DNA from: Cryptomeria japonica
Taxonomy: Eukaryota > Streptophyta > Pinopsida > Cupressales > Cupressaceae
Direction of reading: 5' to 3'
NCBI RefSeq assembly: GCF_030272615.1
Contig: NC_081409.1
Span: 240,651,832 to 240,713,831 of the forward strand
DNA length: 62,000 bases
Every line of letters starts with the position of its first letter. Position 1 is the first letter of the stretch. Positions 11,349 through 22,906 of the stretch are shown here, in pieces. The translations under genes and the position numbers were made by a program. The notes under the pieces are model-generated. The model saw only the letters and a list, made by a program, of their open reading frames with translations. It did not search any database and was not told the DNA's origin.

Positions 11349-12478
11349 ATTAACTATACATTCCTTCTCCTTACTTCCATTGCATTGTACAAAAATCTTG
11401 AGTATATCTTCATCATTAGTTTGTTCCATTTCATAGTTACCTGAATTCTACCATACTACAATTTCTAGTGTAGATATATCTTGTTGAGATCTTAATGTAT
11501 GTATGTAGATATGTATATATTGTGAAGGAGAGTGTCAAGGTGGATACCTTAGACTCCATTAGCTCACTACCTCAGGGCCTCATACAGTATGTCAGGACTC
11601 TAGTACATGGTGATGTGGGTGAATGTATAAGGCCTCAAGTTCTAGCTTACTTACATAGATCATGCAAGTCTCTTAGCACTTATGACCTTGATAGTAATCA
11701 ATGTGCACCTACACAAGAGACATTTGCTACAGAGGACAAAATATTTGTTGAATGAGATATTCGACATTAATACTCGGATAAATTTTTGCATGTTCATTTA
11801 AATTTTTTTAATTAAATTTTATTTTAAAATGTAAGAACACCTCAATTAGTAGAATGATTATGAGGAAAATCCAATGTTAGAGCGTTTTCACTACCTATGG
11901 CGTTCCCCCACCCTCGTTTTTCATGACACCTTTGAGTCGATAAGTATGTATCCAGTAAAAACTTTAATTATTACATTTGAATAGTTGAACATTATAAGAA
12001 TGGTTTTCTCATAAGTCACTTTGGATTGTCAAATACTTTCATGTTGGAACTTCAATATTGACACCTCACAATGAAGGTTGTCAAGGCACTTTCACCCGGG
12101 TAACATTTATTCATTAATGGTGTTGTACAACAATTTTAGGTAGTTTTGGTAATTGAGAAATAGTTGTTATTTCATTTTCAATCGTTGACATCAAACACTC
12201 CTCCTAATGTTCATGCCATATTGGACATGGTGTTGTTGCAACAATAGTAAGTTCTAAAGCTTTAACAGAGGTATGAGATAGATTAGTAAATTTCAGTTGT
12301 TATTTTAATGGTCTATTATTAAAAAAATTAATGATACTCGTATGTAAATTTAATTGCTATCTCGATGCTTGTTGCATGGGCTTGTCGCTCCGAATAATGA
12401 ATGTTCCCCCGTTGTGGATGAACATCATGATTATTTGTATCTAGTAAGTGATTATTTTGTTATATGTTATTCTATAAT

Positions 12479-12519
<41 letters not shown>

Positions 12520-12959
12520 ATGTGTATGCTTTTTATCGTATCAGTTGGAACTCCATAAAAATTTCAGATATAGGAGGACTAGTGAGCGTACTCGAAAGAT
12601 GCCAACATCATATTCATCTCCATTTACTCGATAGTTGAAGGTAGCTCGTGATCTATTTCCTCCCCCTAGTGGGAAATGACTAGACTAGGGTCCTTTGTTG
12701 TATGCCTATGTGGCGTTTTTGAGCATATGTTTTGTATTATGAAATATGTGACATTTTTTTTGTCTAGATGGCTTTTGGCAAGCCTGTATCACTTTATTGG
12801 ATATATATTATACTCTTATCGATATAAAATATTGTATGGATTTATGATTTTTTGGTTAACGCAAATCGTTTTTACAACTATTACTATAGCTCCACTACAA
12901 ATGACTTCTCAAATAAATGAATAAATGGTTTTAGTTCCTTGTTATTTGTCTCATTTGGT
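11349..12959. other. Host repeat continuation, then no recognisable gene
   Basis: 11349-11470 continues the host repeat of 6785-6953. From 11470 to 12959 I see only short frames; 11495-11755 (86 codons) has no recognisable domain. A microsatellite interrupts the stretch at 12482-12517. Confidence 0.5.
12482..12517. repeat. (AT)n microsatellite
   Basis: An uninterrupted AT dinucleotide run of 18 units, flanked by ordinary AT-rich sequence. Confidence 0.95.
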
Positions 12960-14059
12960 AGCTTATCTCCGTTGTTTCTATGGCGGTCATTGTCAATGGT
13001 TCACCTTCCCATTTCTTCAAAACCTCTCAAGGCTTAAGGCAGGGAGATCCTATTTCTCCTATTTTGTTCACTATCATGGTAGAGAGCTTGGGTAGGTTTA
13101 ACTAGAAACAAGTTGTGGATGGAATTTTCAGAGGATTGAAAGATTCTTTGGCTAGCTTGATATGCTCTCATCAACAATTTGTTAATGATACTATTATGAT
13201 GGGGAGTTCATTTGTTGGGGAAGCCAGAGTTTTAAAGTCAACTTTCAATCTTTATGAAAGAGCTTCGGGACAGATGGTTAATAGAGCTAAAAGTTCCATT
13301 TTCTTCTTCAACACTCTTGAGGAAAGACAGAAGAATATTATTGACATTCTTGGATGCTTGGTTGGTGTTCTCCCCTCCATGTATCTGGGTCTTCCTCCAG
13401 GGTCTAAACCATCTAATTTTTTTTGGATTTGTCTGATTGATCGTTTTAATATGAAGTTGGCTAGATGGAAGGGTGCACTTTTAAGTCAGGCTGGGAAAGT
13501 CCAACTTTTAATGTCCACTCTTCAGAATCTACCTATGTATGCCCTTAGTCTATTCAAGATTTCTTCAAAGTATGTTGATGTGATTAAGAAAATTCAAAGA
13601 ATATTTTTGTGGTCCGAAATGGAGGATCGGAATAGAATCCCTCTCGTGGCATGGGAGAATGTTTGTAGACCAAGGAAACAAGGTGGGTTGGGGCTTAGGA
13701 GCATCAAATATTTTAACTCTTCTCTCCTTTCTAAACAAGTTTGAAGAACTTATGGATGCTGGTGAGAATGGAACACCCTGTGGCACAATAAGTATCTTTC
13801 TAATATTCAAAATTTTTAGGACTTCCTTAAATCTCCTCATCTCCTTGCAGCTTATCATCTTTGGAATAATATCATTAAGGTTAGCAATGTTTCTCTCAGT
13901 GGGACTTCTTGGAAGCTAGGGAATGGTCAGAGCATTCTCTTTTGGGATGATTGTTGGATTGGTAAAACTCCACTAGCCTCTAACCTTGTGATTGGAGCTT
14001 TTAGAGACGCTTGTGTTGCTCCCTTTGGGTTGAAGGTGGTTGACTATTGGGCTAGTGGT
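12960..14059 (+). pseudogene. LINE reverse transcriptase, 5' half of a split element
   Basis: This is a 5'-truncated L1-type plant LINE. From the ATG at 12980 the frame reads MAVIVNGSPSHFF and SQGLRQGDPISPILF, the RT fingers/palm segment. A TAG interrupts before 13115. The catalytic box expected as FADD reads FVND, so the second Asp of the pair survives but the first is Asn. The LQNLPMYALSLFKI and ENVCRPRKQGGLGLRS segments lead into the C-terminal region. After a frameshift near 13740 the coding sense continues as GTSWKLGNGQSILFWDD and KVVDYWASG up to 14059. There the Sirevirus-like element begins; homology resumes at 22907 as NWVDLS. The upstream RT motif and endonuclease are absent. Confidence 0.85.
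14055..14059. other. Left target-site duplication of the Sirevirus-like element
   Basis: GTGGT here corresponds to GCAGT at 22902-22906, differing by two transitions. Removing the element and one copy joins the LINE frame as ASG then NWVDLS. Confidence 0.6.
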
Positions 14060-15654
14060 TGTTGGCATTATGTTGTCATTGATGTCAACTGGTATGCAAG
14101 TTGATGTTACCAGTATGCAAGTAGGAGTATTGCAGATTGTTGGCATGTTGATGTCAACCAGTAAGTATGTCAACCGGTAATAAATCAAAGAGACAAGTTG
14201 AAGGACTCGGATAAGAAGATGAAAGGATGTGAAGTGTTTGCCACTTTGGCAAAACGGTTGAGGATTATCACTAGTAAATGATAACATGTCCTAGCCGACA
14301 TAACAAAGAAGTGCACGATATGAAGGTTAACCGGTTAGTGTATACTGGTAGCATGTTCGATTGGTGACTGTGTTTGAACTGACACAATCAAGTGAGTTGG
14401 ATGTTGACAAAGATGTCACGTGGACTCCAGGTGGCGAACATGCAGTGGTAGGTGAATAGTGCATCAACGAGGTAGTTGCTGACTAGGTCGGTATTAAATG
14501 AAGATTGCAGAAATCACAGATTGATTACGACACAAAGCAGATTGAAAAGGCATAGCTTTTATTTTTTGATATCACAATCGAAGCAGGATATCTGATCGTC
14601 TTGTTGATCTGGAGAAGGAAACAACTAGATCATTTATTGTGATCAATGAATAGGATCCAGTTTGCTAAATATAGTATATGTGTATTGGAAGGATAAAAAA
14701 TGATGTTGATGTTTGATTTGTTGTAGGTTTTCAATCCAAGAAATAAGATCTAATTTGATTTGATATGGACTGAGTCAGTGAAGAAAACCCTAGGCTCATA
14801 AAGCTTGAACTTTGTTTTTGGCGGGAAAGCATGTGTATAAGTGTGTAGATCAAAGACTTAAGCAAATGGGATGTGTTACGAGAAAGTGTGATCACGCAAG
14901 AGGAGAGTTGATCAGTCTAAGCGTTGAAAGCAAAATATTGAAGTGACTAAGTGATAGAAGAAGAACCGGCAAGAAGGATTTAACTAGCAAGGTTTAAGGT
15001 AACTGGTAAACTATTATAGAGCATAACAGTCCATCAAACTAGTAGAGATTGAACCGATAAGGTAGCCGCTAAGAGTGAAGAAGAGTAGAGAGAGTGTGAG
15101 AGGAAATCCAGCAAGGCGGAAGCTGAGTTGAAGAGGATTCAGACAGAGAGAACTGAGATCCAGTAAAGAAGAAGTAGTGTGACAGAAAATAGTTCAACCG
15201 ACAGAGCGAATAGTTTGCAAAGGTTACAAAACTCATTTGTAACAAGGTGCTTATCATTGTATTGATTTTATATCTCATTGTATTTCACTGAGTGGGTGCT
15301 CAGTGTAGGGGTTGGTGCTCCTTGAGTTGGTGCTCAGAATAAATCAGGGGTTGGTGCTCCTTTGGGTAGGTGTCAATAAATTGTTAAGGGTTGGTGCTCC
15401 TTGGGTTGGTGCCCTAAAACATTGTAAAACTGTTATTTCATTGTGAGGTTGGATTGGAGCAGTAGATCTCCAATAGCATTTCTCACTGAGGTTTTTCCCA
15501 CATTGGGTTTTCCTCATATATCTAATGTTATGTGATGTGCTCTTGTGTGTGGTTGTTTGTTAGTGTTTTCATTATCCTACTGGTTGCACATATTGTTTAA
15601 AATTGTTTATAATCACCGATTCACCCCCCTCTCAGTGATATCTTGTGCTCTACA
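14060..15654 (+). repeat. 5' LTR of the Sirevirus-like element
   Basis: Starts TGTTGGCATT and ends GTGCTCTACA. The first 130 bases contain internal duplications of the GTTGGCATNNTGNTGTCAACYGG block. Near the 3' end, 15291-15413 holds about five short repeats with the core GTTGGTGCTC. The LTR is about 46 bp longer than its partner, largely from small indels. Confidence 0.88.
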
Positions 15655-15656
15655 AT

Positions 15657-15669
15657 TGGTATTAGAGCC
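15657..15669 (+). promoter_or_regulatory. Primer-binding site (initiator Met tRNA type)
   Basis: TGGTATTAGAGCC lies two bases after the 5' LTR end. It matches the common plant copia primer-binding site TGGTATCAGAGCC except for one C to T change. Confidence 0.85.
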
Positions 15670-15728
15670 TTAGGTTCCCTATTTGTCAAAGCTTTCTCTA
15701 GATTGGGTAGATCTAGTTTAAGAACACA

Positions 15729-17785
15729 ATGACAAGGAATGAATCCTCCTCCTCCAAAGCTCCCATGTTTGATGGTGCCAACTATGCCTTCTGGATGAGA
15801 AGAATGGAAACCTATCTATCTTCCCTAGGTTTTGATGTTTAGATGTCTGTGAAGAATGGGTATACTATCCCTAATGACCCCCCTACAAATTTGAATGCTA
15901 AGGAGTATGAAAACAATGCCAAGGCCAAGCATGTTATTCTCCGTGAATTGTCTGATAATGTGTTTGTTAAGGTTATGCACTACTCTTCCACCAAGGAAAC
16001 TTGGGATAAGTTGAAGAGATTATTTGAAAGAGATGTTAAGGTCAAGGAGGCTAAATTGCAAACACTAAGAGCTCATCTTGAAGTCTTGAAAATGAAAGAT
16101 GAAGAAAAGATTGTTGATTATCTTCAAAGAATTGATAAAACAATGAATACTATTAGAGGACTTGGAGAGGATATATCTGATGAATTTATTGTCAAAAAGG
16201 AACTTAGATCACTCACATCCGAGTATGATACAAAGGTCTCTACAATAGAAGAAGCCAATGATCTAAAGACCTTTTCAATGGATGAGTTATTTGTGTCCTT
16301 GACTGCTTATGAGATGAGAACAACTGGTGAAGAAACTTCAAGGAAAGAGGTTGCTTTCAACTCCATCAAAAAGGGTAAGGAAGAAATTGCTCATGGAGAA
16401 ATTAGTGAAGAATCAGATACAATGGTAGCAAACTTCATAAGGAAGCTTAAAAGAGGATCCAGTAAGTACAAAGGAAAATTGCCTTTCAAATGTTCTAACT
16501 GTGGAAAAATAGGACACTTTGCTTCAAAATGTCCCTATGGTGAGAATGTTGGAGAGGAGCAACAAAGCACCAACAGACCTTCGGGTAAGGATAAAAAGAA
16601 GAAAGCCTACCGACAAGAAAGAAGAAGCTACCAGAAGCATAACAACCTGTATGCTTTTGAAGATGATGCTACATATGAAGAAAGTGCCTCAGAAGATGAC
16701 TCCTGTGAGGATAAAAGAGAAATTAATCTCTTCATGGCACAAGGTGAACCGATTGATGGAGCTAATGAAGATGAAGACACTGAAGCTGAAGTGGACTTGG
16801 AAGGTGAGCTCATAAGTTCTCTTGAGGAGTTGAGAGAAACAAGAAGGGTACTCAAGAAGTGTAAGTGTGTTGTTGGAGAAGAACAAGATTGTTTAGAGCA
16901 ATTTGTGGAGGAGTCCAAGAAAATAATTTCTGATCTAAAACTCCAGTTGGAAGAAGCTAACAGGATATGTTAAGTTACATCCTCTGATTTGATAAAGAAG
17001 GAGAAGGAGCATCAAAATATGGAATAAGAAATTGTAAGTCTCATAAAGGAGCTTGAAAAGAGAATAATGAATTAAAGATGAGCAAATTTGAAAGCAACAT
17101 TGAAGCCTTAGACAATATGTTGAGTAATCAGAAGCACTCAAAAGATACCAGAGGTATAGGATTTGAAGAGGGACAAAGTTCCAACAGAAAAGACATACCC
17201 TGCAAGGAAATACAGTTTACTTCTTGAAGTGAAATTAAATAAAAACAAAACTTTACCTTCAACAAAGCTACTGAGAAGAAGACCTATGCTAAAGCTACAA
17301 GAAATCAGCATGTGAACCAAAATGCCCAAACCTTGAACTAGAAGGCTCACTCATTGTATCAAAATGTAGATCCTAAAGGCAAGCCCAAGGTTGATAATGA
17401 AGGGTTCACTAGAGTCAATAACATGAGAAGACACCCGGTGATACAAAGGTTTGTCGGTCCAAAGAGACAAGATTGGTATGTACCCAAATTCCATGTTTAC
17501 TACCACCGGTGTAATAAGTTTGGACATAGAATTATTGATTGTATTTTAATGCATAAGCCCCATCATAGTTTTGAAAGTAGAAATCTATTTGTTGCACTCC
17601 GAGAAATGAATGTTATTTGTTACCAATGTAATGGGTTTGGTCATAGAAGTTATGAATGTAGGAGAAGTCAGCCGATATCCTACAATAGTTTTTCAAATTC
17701 ATCTTTCAATGTCAATGTCAAATGCTATCATTGTCAAAATGTTGGCCACATTGCAAACTCAGAACAACTAAGAAAAAGAAGTTAG
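15729..17785 (+). pseudogene. Sirevirus-like gag with multiple zinc knuckles
   Basis: The start is the ATG at 15729 (MTRNESSSSKAPMFDGANYA). A TAG at 15840-15842 replaces a Trp codon. The following 376-codon frame (15843-16973) contains the copia gag core (KETWDKLKRLFERD) and a CCHC knuckle CSNCGKIGHFASKC near 16494-16535. A charged, Glu/Lys-rich stretch likely to form coiled coil follows, ending at a premature TAA. After frameshifted sequence, 17354-17785 holds three more knuckle-like motifs: one reading YHRCNKFGHRIIDC (its first Cys lost), one intact CYQCNGFGHRSYEC, and CYHCQNVGHIANS, cut short by a frameshift. Gag would bind and package the element RNA. It is broken in at least four places. 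Confidence 0.85.
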
Positions 17786-19241
17786 TGCCGAATCAGAAAT
17801 CGGAAGCAAAACCAGAGCAGAAAGGTGTTGCAGGAAAGGAAAAGGAAGCCAAAGAGTTTTGGGTAGAAAAGGATAAGAATAAGGCCGAGTCAAGTCTGAT
17901 TGTCCAGACTGCCCTGCATGCAGAAAGAAGAAAGTTATGGGTAGTTGATAGTGGTTGTTCCAATCACATGACCAGAGACAAAAACAAGTTCATCAAGTTT
18001 GAAGATTGGAATGGAGGTTCGGTGAGGTTTGGAGACAACTCTTCCATCAAGATAAAAGGCAAAGGTACTCTGAGCATAGATGGCAAATTAAAAGCACATG
18101 ATGTATACTATGTGGAAGGCCTAAAACATAATTTCTTGAGTGTGAGTCAGATGTGTGACAAAGGATACAAGTTCACTTTTGACTCTACCAGTTGTTAGAT
18201 AAGAAAGGAGAGTACCAGACAGATTGTTGTAGAAAGAAAAAGGACAGATAGAAATGTGTACAATCTGAAGGAATTCTTTGAGTTCCAATGCTTGATGGGA
18301 CAAGTAGATGAGAGCTGGTTGTGGCACATAAGATTGGGCCATATAAACTTAGATAATTTGGTTAAGGTGAAAAAGAAAGGCTATGTGAGAGATATACCAC
18401 AGATCACCAAATTGACAAGCACATTTTGTGATGAATGTCTAAGAGGTAAGCAAACTAAGGTGACCTTCAAGACCAAAGATCACAATATGTCAAGGCCCTT
18501 AGAACTAGTGCATATTGATCTGTGTGGACCAACCAGAACAAGAGCTTTAGGTGAAAGATACTTTATTCTTTTCATTGATAATTTTCAAGAATGACATGGG
18601 TCAACTTTCTACATGACAAATCACAAGCATATGAGGGGTTTAAAATCTTTCGGAAGATGGTTGAGAAGGAAAGTGGATGCAAGCTGAAGTGTCTGAGATC
18701 AGACTGGGGTGGTGAGTTCACATCAAATGAGTTTGTAGACTACTTTGAGAGACATGGAATCGGAAGACAATATTCATCCCCAAAGACACCACAACAAAAT
18801 GGTTTTGTAGAAAGGAAAAATCAGACTATCAAGGAGATGGCGAGAACTATGTTGAATGAAGCAAACATACCAGATACATAGTGGAAGGAAGTAGTTCATA
18901 CTGTTGTATATACATTGAACCGGGTTTAGCTAAGAGTAAATAGAAGAATGACACCTTATGAATTATGGTATGACCGGAAGCCATTAGTCAAATACTTCAA
19001 AGTGTTTGGAAGTAAATGCTTCATCAAGAGAGATGAAGATGGTTTAGGTGGTTTTGATTCTAGGAGTGATGAAGGTATTTTCTTGGGTTACTCAACTCAC
19101 AAAAAGGCCTGCAGATGCTACAACAAAAGACTGAGAAGAGTCGTTGGGAGTGTGCATGTAAGAGTTGATGAAGATTTGCATAAAGGCAGACAAACACAAG
19201 TAAACCGGTATGATAACTCATGCGATGAAGATGAAGTGTAG
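17786..19241 (+). pseudogene. Sirevirus-like protease and integrase
   Basis: The protease catalytic site is WVVDSGCSNHMT (around 17937-17972). A TAG at 18196-18198 follows TFDSTSC. Integrase begins with WLWHIRLGHINLDNL and CDECLRGKQTKV (HHCC zinc binding), then VHIDLCGPTRT and LFIDNF. A one-base deletion near 18585 shifts the frame into MTWVNFLHDKSQAYEGF. The core continues with RSDWGGEFTSNEF (second Asp) and PQQNGFVERKNQTI (Glu). Stops lie at 18879-18881 and 18927-18929; the latter is CAG to TAG. It ends in the acidic linker toward RT. Confidence 0.87.
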
Positions 19242-20907
19242 TAAAAAAGTGAATAGGAAGAGGCATCCAACAAAACCCCTAATAGATATGTGCAGAAAAA
19301 TCACCCAGAAGAGTAGATTATATGAAATAAAAGTGACGGTGTGCAAACTAGAAGAAGGCTTGCACAAAACAATGAGCAAGTGAATTTTTGCCTCATGACT
19401 GAAACAGAACCCAAAACATTTAATGAGGCCAACAAAAATGAGAAATGGATGGAACAATACTTGGGAGTTAGTTTCTAGACCAGCAAATAAGAATGTCATT
19501 GGTACTAAATGGGTCTACCGGAACAAGATGAATGAAGAAGGTAAGATTGTCAAGCATAAAGTAAGATTAGTGTGCAAAGGGTATTCTCAAGTAGAAGGAA
19601 TTGATTATGAAGAAAAATTTGCACCGGTTACAAGTCTTGAGGCTATTAGAATGTTCTTAGCATTCTCTGCCTATAAAGGTTACAAGGTATATCAAACGGA
19701 TGCTAAATTTGCCTTTTTGAATGGTAATTTGGAAGAAGAAGTCTACATAGAGCAACCAGAAGGTTTTCTACTGCATGATGATGAAACTTTTATGTACTGA
19801 TTGAAAAAGGTATTGTATGGTTTGAAGCAGGCTCCAAGAGCATGGTATTCAAGGTTAGATAGGTATCTTTGGGAGCAAGGTTTCAGAAAGGGAAATACAG
19901 ATAGTAATCTTTACATCAAAACATATGGACATCACATGATTATTGTTGTTGTGTATGTGGATGATATAATATTTGGAGACAGCAAGGATACCTTATGTAA
20001 AGAGTTTGTTGATCAGATGCAATCAAAGTTTGAGATGTCAATGCTTGGAGAGTTGTCATATTTTCTTGGTTTGGAGATTTCACAGCAAGAAAGGAATATT
20101 TATCTCCCAAATCAAGTATGTCGGAGATGTGTTGAAGAAGTTTCAGATGGAGGACAGCAAACCGGTTGGTACCCCCATGGTGATCGGATGCAAGTTGAGC
20201 AAGGTTGATGAGTCACTGGAAGTGGATCAGACCCTGCATAGATCCATGATTGGTAGTTTGTTATATCTTACTGCCTCAAGACCGGATATAGTGCAAGCGG
20301 TATGTATGGTGGCAAGATTTCAAGTTGTACCTAAACAGTCACATGTGAATGTGGTGAGAAGGATCTTCAAGTACCTACAAGGAACACTTAATTATGGCTT
20401 ATGGTGTCCAAAGCAAGGAGATTTCACTTTGTAGGCCTACACTGATGTTGATTGGGTAGGCTCCATTGATGACCAAAAGATCACAAGTGGTGGAGCATTG
20501 TTTTTGGGTAATCGATTGGTTTCATAGCACAACAAGAAGCAAGATTCAGTTTCCTAATCTACTGTGAGGTAGAGTATATTGCTACTACTACATGTTGATC
20601 TCAGGTGTTATGGATGAAACAGACCTTGAAGGACATTTAGGTAGAAATATTTGACCATATTCCTATCCGGTGTGATAACTCAAGTGCAATCAACATTTCA
20701 AAGAATCTGGTTATGCACTCAAGGACAAAGCACATTGCCATCAAATATCATTTTCTCAGGGAGAAGGTTGCAGAGAAAGAAGTAAAGGTAGAATATGTCC
20801 CTACAAGTGAACAAGTTGCTAGCATCTTCACAAAACCTCTACCGGAAAACACATCTGAGTATCTAAGACACAAGTTGGGAGTAGTCCCACCAGCTTTTTG
20901 CACTTAA
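19242..20907 (+). pseudogene. Sirevirus-like reverse transcriptase and RNase H
   Basis: After a stop-rich linker, RT is open from about 19423: NVIGTKWVYRNKMNEEGKI, QTDAKFAFLNGNL (catalytic Asp) and [21 protein letters not shown] lies near 19957-19980. A TGA at 19798-19800 replaces Trp. A frameshift near 20115 moves the reading to KYVGDVLKKFQMED and GSLLYLTASRPDI. RNase H shows AYTDVDW, a TAG at 20525-20527 in place of Trp, and a degraded central part. The last 64 codons are again open (MHSRTKHIAIKYHF to LGVVPPAFCT, stop 20905-20907). Confidence 0.87.
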
Positions 20908-20929
20908 ATGTGTATGGAGATCTATGGTT

Positions 20930-21352
20930 CAGGGGGAGTTTACAACTATACATCTTTTGACTCTTGGACCATATGTTGTACGTAGGGGGAGATCAGATGT
21001 TTGCGTTGTAGTACAAGCAATTGTGGGATTGGATGTAAAGACCAGTGTTAATTCTATAAGTTTGGCTACTTGAGGTCAGTATCACACACAGAGGGAGAGT
21101 GTGCACCACTGACATGTTTGTGATTTTGGGAGTTGTCTATTCAATTTGTCTATCTACAAAAGTCGCATTTGTCTTGACGGGGAGAGTAACTTCAAAGGGG
21201 GAGAACTCAATCATTAGTCTCCAGAGTGAAGTTGGTGTCTGAGCCCTTTGTCATTGTTGTCAAAAGGGGGAGAAATAGTGTCATTGGAGAAAGAGTATAG
21301 TTGTGTATGTGATTTGACATTGTGTGTTGACATCAATGTCAAAGGGGGAGAT
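20930..21352 (+). promoter_or_regulatory. Run of polypurine tracts before the 3' LTR
   Basis: G-rich purine tracts recur: CAGGGGGAG (about 20930), GTAGGGGGAGAT (20982), GAGGGAGAG (21091), ACGGGGAGAG (about 21177), AAAGGGGGAGAA (21194), AAAAGGGGGAGAAA (21262) and AAAGGGGGAGATTG (21341), the last abutting the 3' LTR. Several PPTs in this position are a described feature of Sireviruses. They would prime plus-strand DNA synthesis. The stretch has no coding potential. Confidence 0.8.
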
Positions 21353-22901
21353 TGTTGGCATTATGTTGTCATTGATGTCAACCGGTATGCAAGTAGGAGG
21401 ATTGCAGATTGTTGGCATGTTGATGTCAACCGATAAGCAAGCAAAGAGACAAGTTGAAGGACCCAGATAAGAAGATGAAAGGATGTGAAGTGTTTGCCAC
21501 TTTAGAAAAACGATTGAGGATTGTCACCGGTAAATGATAACATGTCCTAACCGACAGAACAAATTAGTGCACGATATGAAGGTGAGTCGGTTTGTGTATA
21601 CCGATAGCATGTTCGGTCGATGACCGTGTTTGAACCAACACAATCAAGTGAATTGGATGTTGACAAAGATGTCACATGGACTCTAGGTGGAGAACATGCA
21701 ATGGTAGGTGAATAGTGCATCAACGAGGTAGTTGCCGACTAGGTCGGTATTAAATGAAGACTGTAGAACTCATGGATCGATTGTAGAGGATTGCGGCTCA
21801 AAGTAGATCGAAAGGCAAAGATTTTACTTTTTGATATCATGATCGAAGTAGGATATATGATCATCTTGTTGATCTAGAGAAGGAAACAACTATATCATTT
21901 ATTTTGATCGACAAAATCAAGACCGATGAACAGGATCTAGTTTGCTAAATATAGTAAATATGTATTGGAAGGATTAAAAAATGGTGCTGATGTTTGATTT
22001 GTTGTAGGTTGTCAATCTAAGAAATAAGATCTGATTTGATTTGATATGGATTGAGTCAGTGAAGAAAACCCTAGGCCCGTAAAGCTTGAACTTTGTTTTT
22101 GGCGGGAAAGCATGTGTATAAGTGTGTAGATCAAAGACTTAAGCAGATGGGATGTGTTACGAGAAAGTGTGATCATGCAAGAGGAGAGTCGATCAGTCTG
22201 AGCATTGATAGCAAAATATTGAAGTGACTAAGTGATAGAAGAAGAACCGGCAAGAAGGGTTTAACCAACAAGGTTTAAGGTAACTGGTAAACTATTACAG
22301 AGCATAATAGTCCATCAAAATGGTAGAGATTGAACCGATAAGGTAGCCACTAAGAGTGAAGAAGAGTAGAGAGAGTGTGAGAGGAAATTCAGCAAGGCAG
22401 AAGCTGAGTTGAAGAGGATTCAGACAAAGAGAACTAAGATCCGGTAAAGAAGAAGCAGTGTGACAGAAAATAGTTCAACCGACAAAGTGAATAGTTTGCA
22501 AAGGTTACAAAACTCATTTGTAACAAGGTGCTTATCATTGAATTTCATTGAGTGGGTGATCAGTGTAGGGGTTGGTGCTCCTTTAGTTGGTGCTTAGAGT
22601 AGATTAGGGGTTGGTGATCCTTTGGGTAGGTGCCCATAAACTGTTAGGGTTGGTGCCCTAAAACATTGTAAAACTGTTATTTCATTGCGAGGATGGATTG
22701 GAGCAGTAGATCTTCAGCAACATTTCTCACCAAGGTTTTTCCCATATTGGGTTTTCCTCACATATCCGGTGTTATGTGATGTGCTCTTATGTGTGGTTGC
22801 TTGTTAGTGTTTTCATTATCCTACCGGTTGCACACATTGTTTGAAATTATTTATAATCACTGATTCACTCCCCCCCTCTCAGTGATATCTTGTGTTCAAT
22901 A
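21353..22901 (+). repeat. 3' LTR of the Sirevirus-like element
   Basis: Starts TGTTGGCATT like the 5' LTR and ends TTGTGTTCAATA, where the partner reads TTGTGCTCTACA, so the terminal CA has decayed. It is followed by GCAGT, the right-hand target duplication, and then by LINE coding sequence. It holds the same GTTGGTGCTC repeats at about 22550-22650. Confidence 0.87.
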
Positions 22902-22906
22902 GCAGT

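Larger units (their letters stand above)
14060..22901 (+). mobile_element. Sirevirus-like Ty1/copia retrotransposon, full length but dead
   Basis: A complete structure is present: 5' LTR 14060-15654, primer-binding site, long gag, protease, integrase, RT and RNase H, a run of polypurine tracts, and 3' LTR 21353-22901. Long LTRs (1595 and 1549 bp), a long gag with several zinc knuckles, and repeated polypurine tracts before the 3' LTR are features of the Sirevirus lineage of copia. The LTRs differ by many substitutions and several indels, so the insertion is not recent. It lies inside a LINE (12960-14059 and 22907 onward). Confidence 0.88.
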
